From: an uncultured Burkholderiales bacterium
GTDB lineage: Bacteria > Pseudomonadota > Gammaproteobacteria > Burkholderiales > Burkholderiaceae_C
DNA length: 6,813 bases
Reading direction: 5' to 3'
Assembly (NCBI GenBank): GCA_903953985.1
Contig: CAJBLW010000139.1
Coordinates: 1 to 6,813 of the forward strand
Shown: in pieces, positions 1 through 6,063 of the stretch
Layout of the letters: every line of letters begins with the position of its first letter
Position numbering within the stretch: the stretch's first letter is position 1
The notes under the pieces: generated by a model
Told to the model about the DNA's origin: nothing
The model's input: the letters and a program-made list of their open reading frames with translations, nothing else
Database searches by the model: none
Made by a program: the position numbers and the translations under genes

Positions 1-168
1 CGCTTCCGTGTTCGTCCCGGTGGAACCGTTAAACGCGGCCAAGCCTTCAAACGTCACATCCTGACCAAGAAGACCACCAAAAACAAGCGCCACCTTCGCG
101 GTTCGGTGTCTGTGCATGAGACCAATATGGGTCACATCGCGCAAATGCTGCCGATGGCTGGCCTGTAA
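1..168 (+). CDS. rpmI: 50S ribosomal protein L35 (3' part, start outside window)
   Basis: The first 55 codons visible read straight to a TAA at 166-168. The residues are strongly basic, beginning RFRVRPGGTVKRGQAFKRH and continuing through a KKTTKNKRHLRG segment, as in bacterial L35, a small protein of the large ribosomal subunit that binds 23S rRNA. The family is about 65-67 residues long, so roughly 12 N-terminal residues (normally MPKMKTKS...-like) lie upstream of the window. The C-terminus (MLPMAGL) is intact. The rplT start follows 25 bases later, the classical rpmI-rplT pair. In E. coli this pair is translationally repressed by L20 through RNA upstream of rpmI; that region is not visible here, so I cannot say whether it applies. 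Confidence 0.96.
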   Translation, partial: RFRVRPGGTVKRGQAFKRHILTKKTTKNKRHLRGSVSVHETNMGHIAQMLPMAGL

Positions 169-193
169 TCACTGACGAACAAGGAGAATAAAT

Positions 194-556
194 ATGCCTC
201 GCGTTAGACGTGGTGTAACGGCGCGCGCCCGTCACAAGAAAGTTTTGGCCCTTGCAAAAGGTTTCCGCGGTCGCCGCGGCAATGTCTTCCGTATCGCCAA
301 ACAGGCGGTAATGAAGGCTGGCCAATATGCCTACCGTGACCGCCGCACCAAAAAGCGTGTGTTCCGTCAGTTGTGGATTGCCCGTATCAACGCCGCCGCG
401 CGTGAATGCGGTCTGACCTACAGCCAGTTCGCCAACGGCCTGAAGAAGGCTGCCATCGAAATCGACCGTAAGATGCTGGCGGACATCGCTGTGCACGACA
501 AGGCCGCCTTTGCTGGCATCGTGACCCAAGTCAAAGCCAAACTGGCCGCAGCTTGA
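194..556 (+). CDS. rplT: 50S ribosomal protein L20
   Basis: This is a 120-residue protein, close to the usual 117-120 for L20, an early assembly protein of the large subunit that binds 23S rRNA. It opens MPRVRRGVTARARHKKVL, followed by AKGFRGRRGN (residues 21-30), a very basic N-terminal arm typical of the family. The globular C-terminal half includes WIARINAAARECGLTYSQF (61-79). The start is set by an AAGGAG Shine-Dalgarno at 181-186 with a 7-base spacer. It lies 25 bases after rpmI and surely shares its transcript. A strong terminator-like hairpin begins about 47 bases after its stop, so many transcripts of the ribosomal-protein part probably end there. Nothing in the coding sequence is odd. 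Confidence 0.98.
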   Translation: MPRVRRGVTARARHKKVLALAKGFRGRRGNVFRIAKQAVMKAGQYAYRDRRTKKRVFRQLWIARINAAARECGLTYSQFANGLKKAAIEIDRKMLADIAVHDKAAFAGIVTQVKAKLAAA

Positions 557-566
557 GTCCATGAGT

Positions 567-590
567 GGCATGGGCCCTTGGGCCGGTGCC
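567..590 (+). other. Small GC-rich hairpin in the rplT-pheS gap
   Basis: Bases 567-570 (GGCA) can pair with 587-590 (TGCC), and 573-576 (GGCC) with 581-584 (GGCC), leaving a 2x2 internal loop and a 4-base loop. It lies just upstream of the terminator hairpin. CCCTT at 575-579 could instead pair with AAGGG at 604-608, which would open only the foot of that terminator, so a switching role is possible but weak. It may simply be a chance structure. Confidence 0.3.
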
Positions 591-602
591 ACGCACTCGA
601 TC

Positions 603-646
603 AAAGGGATTGAGGCTCGCAACAGCTTCAATCCCTTTTTTATTTT
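603..646 (+). terminator. Intrinsic terminator or attenuator between rplT and pheS
   Basis: The left arm 603-616 (AAAGGGATTGAGGC) pairs with the right arm 625-638 (GCTTCAATCCCTTT) over 14 positions with a single G-U pair, leaving an 8-base loop. The right arm runs into six T (636-641), then A and four more T. This is a textbook Rho-independent terminator. Because the same-strand genes pheS, pheT and ihfA follow directly, it probably acts as a partial stop that sets synthetase output below ribosomal-protein output. E. coli has an attenuator at the same place, governed by the Phe-rich leader peptide PheM. I find no stop-bounded Phe-rich leader peptide ahead of this hairpin, so regulation by the same means is not shown. 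Confidence 0.85.
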
Positions 647-668
647 GTCATCTACCGGATCTTCCATC

Positions 669-1706
669 ATGAACGAGCTGGACACCCTGGTCGAATCCGC
701 CCGCCTGAGTTTTGCGCAGGCACTGACACCTGCTGACCTCGAAAACGCCAAGGCTCAATTTTTGGGCAAAGCCGGTCGCTTGACCGAGCTGATGAAGGGC
801 ATGGCCGCTCTGAGCGTGGAAGACAAGAAAACCCGAGGCGCCGCCATCAACATCGCCAAACAAGCGATTGAAGCCGCGCTGAATGACCGCCGCCAGGCGC
901 TGGCCGATGCTGAGTTGCAAGCCCAGCTCAAAGCCGAAGCGCTCGATGTGACCTTACCAGGGCGCAGCATCAACACGGGTGGTTTGCACCCCGTCTCGCT
1001 CACCTTGGAGCGGGTCGAAAACATTTTTGGCTCTATGGGCTTTGAAGTGGCCCAAGGCCCCGAGATCGAAACCGACTGGTTCAACTTCACCGCGCTCAAC
1101 ACGCCCGAAGACCACCCGGCCCGCTCCATGCATGACACCTTCTATGTGGAAGGTGGTCATTTGCTGCGCACGCACACCAGCCCGATGCAGATCCGTCATG
1201 CAGTGCAGCACGTGAAACGCTACAAGAACCAACTCGACGCGGGTCAGGGGATGCCCGAAATCCGCGTTATTGCCCCAGGCCGCACTTACCGTGTCGACAG
1301 CGATGCCACCCATTCGCCCATGTTCCACCAGTGCGAAGGCTTGTGGATTGGCGAGAACGTGAGCTTCAAGGACTTGAAGGTCGTGGTCACCGATTTCTGC
1401 CGGACCTTTTTCGAAAGCGATGACTTGGTCTTGCGCTTCCGTCCCAGCTTTTTTCCCTTCACCGAACCCAGTGCCGAGATCGACATCCAGTTCCAGAGCG
1501 GCCCGCTGGCCGGTCGCTGGCTCGAGGTGGGCGGTTCCGGCCAGGTGCACCCCAACGTGGTGCGCAACATGGACCTGGACCCCGAGCACTTCATTGGTTT
1601 TGCCTTCGGAATGGGCATGGACCGTTTCACCATGCTGCGCTACGGCGTGAACGACCTGCGACTGTTTTTTGACGGCGATTTACGCTTCCTGAGCCAATTC
1701 CAGTAA
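669..1706 (+). CDS. pheS: Phenylalanyl-tRNA synthetase alpha subunit
   Basis: This is the catalytic subunit of the class II (alpha-beta)2 enzyme that activates phenylalanine with ATP and charges tRNA-Phe in the cytoplasm. The 345 residues are slightly longer than the 327 of E. coli. Residues 1-90 form the N-terminal helical, coiled-coil tRNA-binding arm, with the typical FLGKAGRLTELMKGM at 31-45. The catalytic core begins near GLHPVS (105-110). It includes DWFNFTALNTPEDHPAR (136-152), RTHTSPMQIR (167-176), the motif 2 region with MFHQCEGLWI (218-227), and motif 3 GFAFGMGMDRFTMLRYG (310-326). The frame stays open upstream to an ATG at 561, but that would run through the terminator hairpin and add 36 unrelated residues. 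MNELDTLVESAR matches the family start, so 669 is chosen. Its Shine-Dalgarno is weak (GGA at 657-659). Confidence 0.97.
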   Translation: MNELDTLVESARLSFAQALTPADLENAKAQFLGKAGRLTELMKGMAALSVEDKKTRGAAINIAKQAIEAALNDRRQALADAELQAQLKAEALDVTLPGRSINTGGLHPVSLTLERVENIFGSMGFEVAQGPEIETDWFNFTALNTPEDHPARSMHDTFYVEGGHLLRTHTSPMQIRHAVQHVKRYKNQLDAGQGMPEIRVIAPGRTYRVDSDATHSPMFHQCEGLWIGENVSFKDLKVVVTDFCRTFFESDDLVLRFRPSFFPFTEPSAEIDIQFQSGPLAGRWLEVGGSGQVHPNVVRNMDLDPEHFIGFAFGMGMDRFTMLRYGVNDLRLFFDGDLRFLSQFQ

Positions 1707-1740
1707 TTTCCTCCCAAGTCCGATACACGAGACACGAGTC

Positions 1741-4170
1741 ATGCAATTTCCCGAATCCTGGTTGCGCGAGTTCTGCAACCCGCCCCTGAACACCCAGCAA
1801 CTGGCCGACACCTTGACCATGGCTGGCCTTGAAGTGGAAGAGCTCGAGCCCGTGGCCCCGCCGTTCACACAAATCGTTGTCGGTGAAATCAAGGAAGCCG
1901 TTCAACACCCCAACGCTGACCGTTTGCGTGTGTGCCAGGTGGACGTAGGGCAGGGCGCTTTGCTCAACATTGTGTGCGGCGCGCCCAATGCCCGTGTGGG
2001 CATCCGTGTGCCCTGCGCCATGGTGGGGGCTGAATTGCCCCCAGGTGAAGACGGCAAACCTTTCGTGATCAAAGTGGGCAAGCTGCGTGGTGTGGAGAGC
2101 CAAGGCATGCTGTGCTCGGCCAAGGAGTTACAGATCGCCGATGACCACGGCGGCCTGCTCGAGCTGTCGCTTGACGCGCCATTGGGTCAGGACATTCGCC
2201 AGTATTTGAATCTGGACGACAACCTGCTGACGCTCAAGTTGACGCCCAATTTAGCGCACTGCTTGAGCGTTTATGGCATCGCCCGCGAAGTGTCTGCCCT
2301 GACCGGTGCGCCTTTAAAGTCCCCAAGTTTTCCAGCGGTGGCCACACAGGTCAGCGACAAATTGGCGGTGAAAGTGCAGGCCACCGAGCTGTGTGGTCGC
2401 TTCAGCGGTCGTGTGGTCAAGGGTGTAAATACCCAGGCCCAAACCCCGCAGTGGATGGTCGACCGCCTGGCCCGTTGCGGCCAGCGCAGCGTGAGCCCGC
2501 TGGTGGACATCTCCAACTACGTGATGTTCGAATTCGGCCGTCCATCACACATTTTTGACCTCGACAAAATCCACGGTGGCCTGCAGGTGCGTTGGGGCCA
2601 GCCCGGCGAAACGCTCAAGCTGCTCAATGGCAACACCGTGACCGTGGACGATAAGGTCGGCGTGATTGCCGATGACAGCCAGGTCGAATCGCTGGCGGGC
2701 ATCATGGGTGGCGACGCAACCGCCGTGTCCGACGACACGCAAAATATCTACATCGAAGCAGCTTTCTGGTGGCCCACCTCGATTGCAGGCCGTTCGCGCC
2801 GCTTCAACTTCTCGACCGATGCCGGTCACCGCTTTGAGCGTGGCGTGGACCCGCAATTGACGGTGGAGCACATTGAGCGCATCACCCAGTTGGTGCTGGA
2901 CATTTGCGGCACACACGAGACCCAAGTCGGCCCCGTCGACGATCAGATCCTGAACGTTCCAGCGATCACGCCTGTTACGCTGCGAGTGGCCCGTGCGATC
3001 AAGGTGATTGGCATGCAACTCACGCAGCAGAAGTGCGCCGATGCGCTGCGCAGTTTGGGCTTGCAAGTCACTGAAGGCGAGGGCACCGTCACCGTCACGC
3101 CACCCAGCTTTCGGTTCGATTTGCAAATTGAAGAAGACTTGATCGAAGAAGTGGCCCGTATGGTGGGCTACAACAACCTGCCGACCAACCCACCTCTGGC
3201 TCCCATCACGGCCAAGGTGCGTCCTGAGACCGAGCGCAGCCCGTCGGTTGTGCGCCGTGCCATTGCGGCTCTGGGTTACCAGGAAACCATCAACTACAGC
3301 TTTGTCGAAGAAAGCTGGGAGCGTGATCTGGCGGGCAACGCCAACCCGGTCCGGTTGCTCAACCCGATTGCCAGCCAGATGAGTGTCATGCGCTCTAGTC
3401 TGATCGGCTCGCTGCTGCAAGTCGTGAAGTTCAATGCCGACCGCAAGGCCGATCGCGTGCGCGTGTTCGAGCTGGGGCGCGTGTTTTTGCGCAATGCAGC
3501 CGTGCAAAGCAACGACACCACAGTAGAAGGTTTCGACCAGCCCATGAAAGTCTCAGGTATGGCTTGGGGCCCCTTGGAGCCTTTGAGTTGGACCGGCAAG
3601 TCGCGGCTGGTGGATTTCTTCGACGTCAAAGCCGATGTCGAGCGCTTGCTGGCCCCGGCCCAGGCCGAATTCGTGGCCGCCGAACATCCTGCCATGCACC
3701 CCGGCCGCTCGGCCCAGGTGCTGCTGAATGGCCGTGTGATCGGTCATGTGGGTGAATTGCACCCGCGCTGGCGTCAGGCCTGGGACTTGCCACACGCGCC
3801 TGTTGTGTTCGAGCTGGACTTGGATGCGGTCAGCCAGCGCAGCGTGCCCTTGGCCAAGCCTGTAGCCAAGTGGCAAGCGGTGGAACGCGACATCGCCGTG
3901 ATTGTGCGCGAGCAGGTCACCCATGACCAGTTGATGCAGGCCATCCACAGCGCCGGGACTCAGGGTTTGCTGCGCCATGCGGTGCTGTTCGATGTCTACC
4001 GCCCCAAGACCGAAGCGGCTGGCGGTTTGGCAGTGGGCGAAAAAAGTCTGGCGGTGCGTTTGAGCTTGCACAGCGATGAGGCCACCTTGACCGATGCCCA
4101 GATCGAAGCCACGATGGGTGCCGTCATGGCCAGCCTGTCAGAGCGAGTTTCTGCGCGTTTGCGTAGCTGA
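1741..4170 (+). CDS. pheT: Phenylalanyl-tRNA synthetase beta subunit
   Basis: This is the large subunit partnering PheS; it binds tRNA-Phe and edits mischarged tyrosine. Its 809 residues are near the usual 795-810. In order: a start typical of the family, MQFPESWLREF; an OB-fold tRNA-binding domain (about 42-150) with HPNADRLRVCQVD and GVESQGMLCS; a B3/B4 editing region (about 215-395) with SPLVDISNYVMFEFGRPSH (252-270) and RRFNFSTDAGHRFERGVDP (353-371); a B5 domain (about 405-478) with RFDLQIEEDLIEEV (458-471), where D460, D466, E469 and E470 fit the Mg-binding acidic positions; a catalytic-like core; and a ferredoxin-fold anticodon-binding domain (about 712-808). It starts 34 bases after pheS; only a weak GAG lies at 1735-1737. 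Its stop carries the ihfA Shine-Dalgarno. No damage is seen. Confidence 0.98.
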   Translation: MQFPESWLREFCNPPLNTQQLADTLTMAGLEVEELEPVAPPFTQIVVGEIKEAVQHPNADRLRVCQVDVGQGALLNIVCGAPNARVGIRVPCAMVGAELPPGEDGKPFVIKVGKLRGVESQGMLCSAKELQIADDHGGLLELSLDAPLGQDIRQYLNLDDNLLTLKLTPNLAHCLSVYGIAREVSALTGAPLKSPSFPAVATQVSDKLAVKVQATELCGRFSGRVVKGVNTQAQTPQWMVDRLARCGQRSVSPLVDISNYVMFEFGRPSHIFDLDKIHGGLQVRWGQPGETLKLLNGNTVTVDDKVGVIADDSQVESLAGIMGGDATAVSDDTQNIYIEAAFWWPTSIAGRSRRFNFSTDAGHRFERGVDPQLTVEHIERITQLVLDICGTHETQVGPVDDQILNVPAITPVTLRVARAIKVIGMQLTQQKCADALRSLGLQVTEGEGTVTVTPPSFRFDLQIEEDLIEEVARMVGYNNLPTNPPLAPITAKVRPETERSPSVVRRAIAALGYQETINYSFVEESWERDLAGNANPVRLLNPIASQMSVMRSSLIGSLLQVVKFNADRKADRVRVFELGRVFLRNAAVQSNDTTVEGFDQPMKVSGMAWGPLEPLSWTGKSRLVDFFDVKADVERLLAPAQAEFVAAEHPAMHPGRSAQVLLNGRVIGHVGELHPRWRQAWDLPHAPVVFELDLDAVSQRSVPLAKPVAKWQAVERDIAVIVREQVTHDQLMQAIHSAGTQGLLRHAVLFDVYRPKTEAAGGLAVGEKSLAVRLSLHSDEATLTDAQIEATMGAVMASLSERVSARLRS

Positions 4171-4173
4171 GGG
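4169..4173 (+). promoter_or_regulatory. ihfA ribosome binding site overlapping the pheT stop
   Basis: GAGGG at 4169-4173 lies 6 bases before the ihfA ATG and uses the last two bases of the pheT TGA. A ribosome finishing pheT is therefore placed on the ihfA start, which suggests translational coupling of the two genes. Confidence 0.65.
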
Positions 4174-4179
4174 CGTGCC

Positions 4180-4530
4180 ATGCAAATCAGTTTTGAATCT
4201 CTCGAAACACCGGCCCTGACCAAGGCGCACTTGGCCGATTTGTTGTTTGAGCAGATTGGCTTGAACAAGCGCGAGTCCAAGGACATGGTTGATGCGTTCT
4301 TTGACCTGATGGTGGACAGTCTGATTTCGGGTGACGATGTGAAGATTTCCGGTTTCGGCAATTTCCAGATCCGCACCAAGGCAGCTCGTCCCGGTCGCAA
4401 CCCGCGCACTGGAGAATTGATCCCTATTGATGCGCGTCGTGTCGCGACCTTCCATGCCAGCCATAAACTCAAGGCCTTGATCCAGGGCGATGCCGTTGAC
4501 GACGAGGGTGTGGAGACGGTGGGTCGCTGA
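4180..4530 (+). CDS. ihfA: Integration host factor subunit alpha
   Basis: This is a 116-residue member of the HU/IHF family. As a heterodimer with IHF beta it binds specific sites in the DNA minor groove and bends them sharply, acting in transcription, replication and recombination. ALTKAHLADLLFEQIGLNKRE (12-32) and KISGFGNFQIR (55-65) are the helical body and the start of the beta part. RPGRNPRTGE (70-79) is the DNA-contacting arm tip, where P75 matches the intercalating proline P65 of E. coli. ARRVATFHASHKLK (85-98) closes the fold. Compared with E. coli (99 residues) it has 10 extra N-terminal residues and a slightly longer acidic tail. No internal start exists at ALTK, so ATG 4180 is the only good choice. 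The place after pheT is the same as in E. coli and favours alpha over beta or HU. Confidence 0.95.
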   Translation: MQISFESLETPALTKAHLADLLFEQIGLNKRESKDMVDAFFDLMVDSLISGDDVKISGFGNFQIRTKAARPGRNPRTGELIPIDARRVATFHASHKLKALIQGDAVDDEGVETVGR

Positions 4531-4542
4531 ATCATTCAGATC

Positions 4543-4546
4543 GGAG
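4543..4546 (+). promoter_or_regulatory. Ribosome binding site that sets the DUF1840 gene start
   Basis: GGAG at 4543-4546 is 5 bases before ATG 4552. A GTG at 4546 in the same frame overlaps this site itself, so the GTG cannot use it; ATG 4552 is the better start and gives the family-like MLFKFKS. Confidence 0.7.
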
Positions 4547-4551
4547 TGCGC

Positions 4552-4899
4552 ATGTTGTTCAAGTTCAAATCCCAAGTGACCAGCGACCTCATCATGCTGG
4601 AGGGCGATGGGCGCAGGCTGTTGAAAATCATGTTGGGTCACGACCCTGACAAAGGCATTATTTTGGTGAAGGACCTGCCTGCGGCCATTGCCAAGCTGGA
4701 GTTGGCTGTGGCCCAGGACGAGGCGGCTCGTTTGCAGCGCAGCCAGGAGGCGCAAAGAGCTTTGACGCCAAAAGACAACCCGCAACACGCCTTTGGCGAG
4801 GCCCTGAACCCGGTGCGTCTTGCGCAACGGGCGAGCCCCATGCTCAAGATGCTCAAGCACTGCGTGGCTGACCCGGCCGACATGGTCTGGGGCGTTTGA
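4552..4899 (+). CDS. DUF1840 family protein of unknown function
   Basis: The 115-residue product resembles DUF1840 proteins known mainly from Burkholderiales, whose function is unknown. The family-like parts are the start MLFKFKSQVTSDLIML (1-16), then GRRLLKIMLG (20-29), DKGIILVKDLPAAIAKLE (33-50) and the C-terminus, where a QRASPMLKMLK helix (92-102) leads to the ending MVWGV. The middle (about 44-70) is a charged, Ala/Gln-rich helix that could form a short coiled coil. There is no signal peptide or membrane segment, so it is probably cytoplasmic. It lies 21 bases after ihfA with its own Shine-Dalgarno and no terminator between, which suggests one transcript. Its stop is 3 bases from the stop of the opposing DUF192 gene. 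The family assignment is from recalled sequence pattern; no function should be inferred. Confidence 0.85.
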   Translation: MLFKFKSQVTSDLIMLEGDGRRLLKIMLGHDPDKGIILVKDLPAAIAKLELAVAQDEAARLQRSQEAQRALTPKDNPQHAFGEALNPVRLAQRASPMLKMLKHCVADPADMVWGV

Positions 4900-4902
4900 C
4901 CC

Positions 4903-5427
4903 TCAGCTTGGCCGCTTGCTGAACACGGTACCACCGAGTTTGGCGCCGGGCTTGATTTGCCGCTTGGCAAACCAGCCTTGGTTCATCTCCAGTACAAATC
5001 GCACGGGTTTGCTGGAGCAGTGCGAGTCATCGCTTTGTGGCTGCATGTCGGCCAAGTTGACGATGGTGCCATCGTCTTCGACAAAAGCTGCCGTCAAAGG
5101 AATCAGCGTGTTACGCATCCAAAAGCATTGGGTGGTCGCCTGCTCAAACACGAACAGCATGCCCTCGTGAAGCGGCATGTCCTTGCGCCACATCAGACCG
5201 ATCTGGCGTTGCTCGGGGGTTTGGGCCAATTGCACATCGAGGCGGTGCATGCCAGCCGTCAGCTGCGTGCGGGCCAGTCCCAATTGCGGTCCGGGGTTGG
5301 ACTGGGCTGATGCCAGTGATCCGACCAGCAGCAGACTGCAGCCGATCCCAAACTCAACGATGAGCCTGAAAAGATCGCGTGCAATGTTGCAAACAGAGCG
5401 AGGAGGCGTAAAGATGAGGACAGTCAT
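4903..5427 (-). CDS. Exported DUF192 family protein
   Basis: The 174-residue product has an N-terminal export signal. After a long polar stretch comes a hydrophobic core (about 27-38) and an ASA cleavage-like site at 39-41, so the mature protein would begin near Q42 in the periplasm. The mature part is a clear DUF192 domain: LDVQLAQTPEQRQIGLMWRK (63-82), EGMLFVFEQ (88-96), CFWMRNTLIPLTAAFVEDDG (101-120), and a C-terminal VLEMNQGWFAKRQIKPG (145-161). DUF192 proteins are small and their function is not established. ATG 5427 is chosen because it is the nearest ATG before the hydrophobic core. The frame stays open upstream to 5556, with another ATG at 5511, but those residues look unlike a signal peptide or the family. 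No good Shine-Dalgarno is seen at 5427, so the exact start is uncertain. The cysteine at 30 is not in a good lipobox. Confidence 0.85.
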   Translation of the reverse strand: MTVLIFTPPRSVCNIARDLFRLIVEFGIGCSLLLVGSLASAQSNPGPQLGLARTQLTAGMHRLDVQLAQTPEQRQIGLMWRKDMPLHEGMLFVFEQATTQCFWMRNTLIPLTAAFVEDDGTIVNLADMQPQSDDSHCSSKPVRFVLEMNQGWFAKRQIKPGAKLGGTVFSKRPS

Positions 5428-5633
5428 GGTTGGGAGCGAGAAAGCTGTAACGGAGCAGGCCCAAGGATAACCCCTGGCCAGCGTGGAGACGAGTAGGAGA
5501 CGGTCAGACATCCCGTGCCCCCCCCGGCAGATGTCAGCTGAGGCGTTCCCGAACAAGGTGAAAGCAGGGGGCAGACAGGGCTAAACGCCAAAAATCAAGG
5601 CCCAAAGCCTCGCTCCGGGCTCTTTTCAGCACG
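5428..5633 (-). other. Intergenic region between csp and the DUF192 gene
   Basis: About 206 bases lie between the stop of the cold-shock gene and the chosen start of the DUF192 gene, both read on the minus strand. I see no convincing promoter for the DUF192 gene. It holds a weak terminator candidate next to csp, a run of eight G (minus strand; C on the plus strand at 5518-5525), and an imperfect hairpin at 5458-5479 (GGCC arms around a short inner stem). The DUF192 frame is open through 5556, so part of this region could be coding if a further upstream start is used. Confidence 0.5.
5590..5623 (-). terminator. Weak candidate terminator after the cold-shock gene
   Basis: Reading the minus strand just after the csp stop, bases at 5618-5623 can pair with 5604-5609 (AGAGCC with GGCTTT, two G-U pairs, 8-base loop). 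Alternatively, GCCC at 5617-5620 pairs with GGGC at 5600-5603. A run of five T follows at 5594-5590. Neither stem is long and the T-run is not directly attached, so this is a weak call. Confidence 0.25.
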
Positions 5634-5939
5634 TCAAGGGGTGCGGTTGCTTGAAACTTGGTCGTCCGCCGCGTCGGGTTGGTCATGGCTTGTCAAAGCG
5701 CTGTTTGAGGGCCGCTTATCTGACGGCAAGACGTGTGACGCGGCCTGGATGTTCGCGGCCATCAGGCCCTTGACGCCCTGGGTCAGCTCAAAATCGACGC
5801 GCTGGCCTTCCTTGAGGCTTTTGAAGCCCTCCATCTGGATGGCCGAGAAATGGGCAAAGGCATCAGCGCCGCCTCCGTCGGGTTGAATGAAACCAAAACC
5901 TTTGGCGTCGTTGAACCATTTGACCGTACCACTGGGCAT
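5634..5939 (-). CDS. Cold-shock-domain protein with C-terminal tail
   Basis: Residues 1-67 form a complete cold-shock domain, a small five-strand barrel that binds single-stranded RNA or DNA. It shows MPSGTVKWFNDAKGFGFIQP (1-20) with RNP1 KGFGFI (13-18), then RNP2 region AFAHFSAI (27-34), and ends with NIQAAS (63-68). Bacterial Csp proteins usually stop here, at 65-70 residues. This one continues for 34 more hydrophilic residues (68-101), rich in Ser, Asp, Asn, Gln and Pro, without hydrophobic segments and probably disordered. The start is firm: GGAG (plus-strand 5947-5950) lies 7 bases before it. Which Csp paralogue it is, and whether it is cold-induced, cannot be told. It is divergent from clpS and upstream of the DUF192 gene. 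Confidence 0.93.
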   Translation of the reverse strand: MPSGTVKWFNDAKGFGFIQPDGGGADAFAHFSAIQMEGFKSLKEGQRVDFELTQGVKGLMAANIQAASHVLPSDKRPSNSALTSHDQPDAADDQVSSNRTP

Positions 5940-5971
5940 ACGATGTCTCCGTGTTTTTATTGAATGGCTCA

Positions 5972-6000
5972 GTTTGAGTAATTCATGACGAATTTGTCAA
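5972..6000 (-). promoter_or_regulatory. Candidate promoter for the cold-shock gene
   Basis: On the minus strand a perfect TTGACA lies at 6000-5995, followed after 17 bases by TCAAAC (5977-5972), which matches only 3 of 6 positions of TATAAT. A start near 5965 would give a leader of about 25 bases, much shorter than the long leader of E. coli cspA. The -35 is convincing and the -10 is not. Confidence 0.35.
5986..5999. repeat. Inverted repeat in the csp-clpS intergenic region
   Basis: TGAC (5986-5989) and GTCA (5996-5999) are inverted around a 6-base AT-rich centre; with one bulge the match extends to CATGAC and GTCAATG. It overlaps the candidate csp -35, so it could be an operator, but arms this short also arise by chance. 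Confidence 0.25.
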
Positions 6001-6063
6001 TGTGAGGTTTTCCCGGAGTGCAGCATTTGTGCCGAACGCGGCCAAGACTTTTCAGACCCCGGG

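Noticed and set aside
561..668. A longer PheS starting at ATG 561
   Set aside because: It would translate the terminator hairpin, has no Shine-Dalgarno, adds 36 residues unlike the family, and the normal family start MNELDTLVES lies at 669.
556..668. T-box leader for pheS
   Set aside because: There is a terminator, but no T-box sequence (AGGGTGG-like) or stem I layout, the gap is too short, and T-boxes are rare in this group.
2545..3507. Long open frame on the minus strand inside pheT
   Set aside because: It is opposite a fully conserved synthetase gene, and the protein has the His/Gln/Arg-rich look of an antisense shadow in GC-rich DNA. The same holds for the minus-strand frames opposite rplT, pheS, ihfA and the DUF1840 gene.
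4546..4551. GTG start for the DUF1840 protein
   Set aside because: The GTG overlaps the GGAG ribosome site itself; ATG 4552 has correct spacing and gives the family-like N-terminus.
5428..5556. A longer DUF192 protein starting at 5556 or 5511
   Set aside because: The added residues do not look like a signal peptide or family sequence; ATG 5427 is the nearest start before the hydrophobic core. Not fully excluded.
4897..5640. A tRNA-Pro or MerR-type regulator gene downstream of ihfA, as I recall from other Burkholderiales
   Set aside because: No cloverleaf sequence or MerR helix-turn-helix protein is present; the space is taken by the DUF1840 and DUF192 genes.
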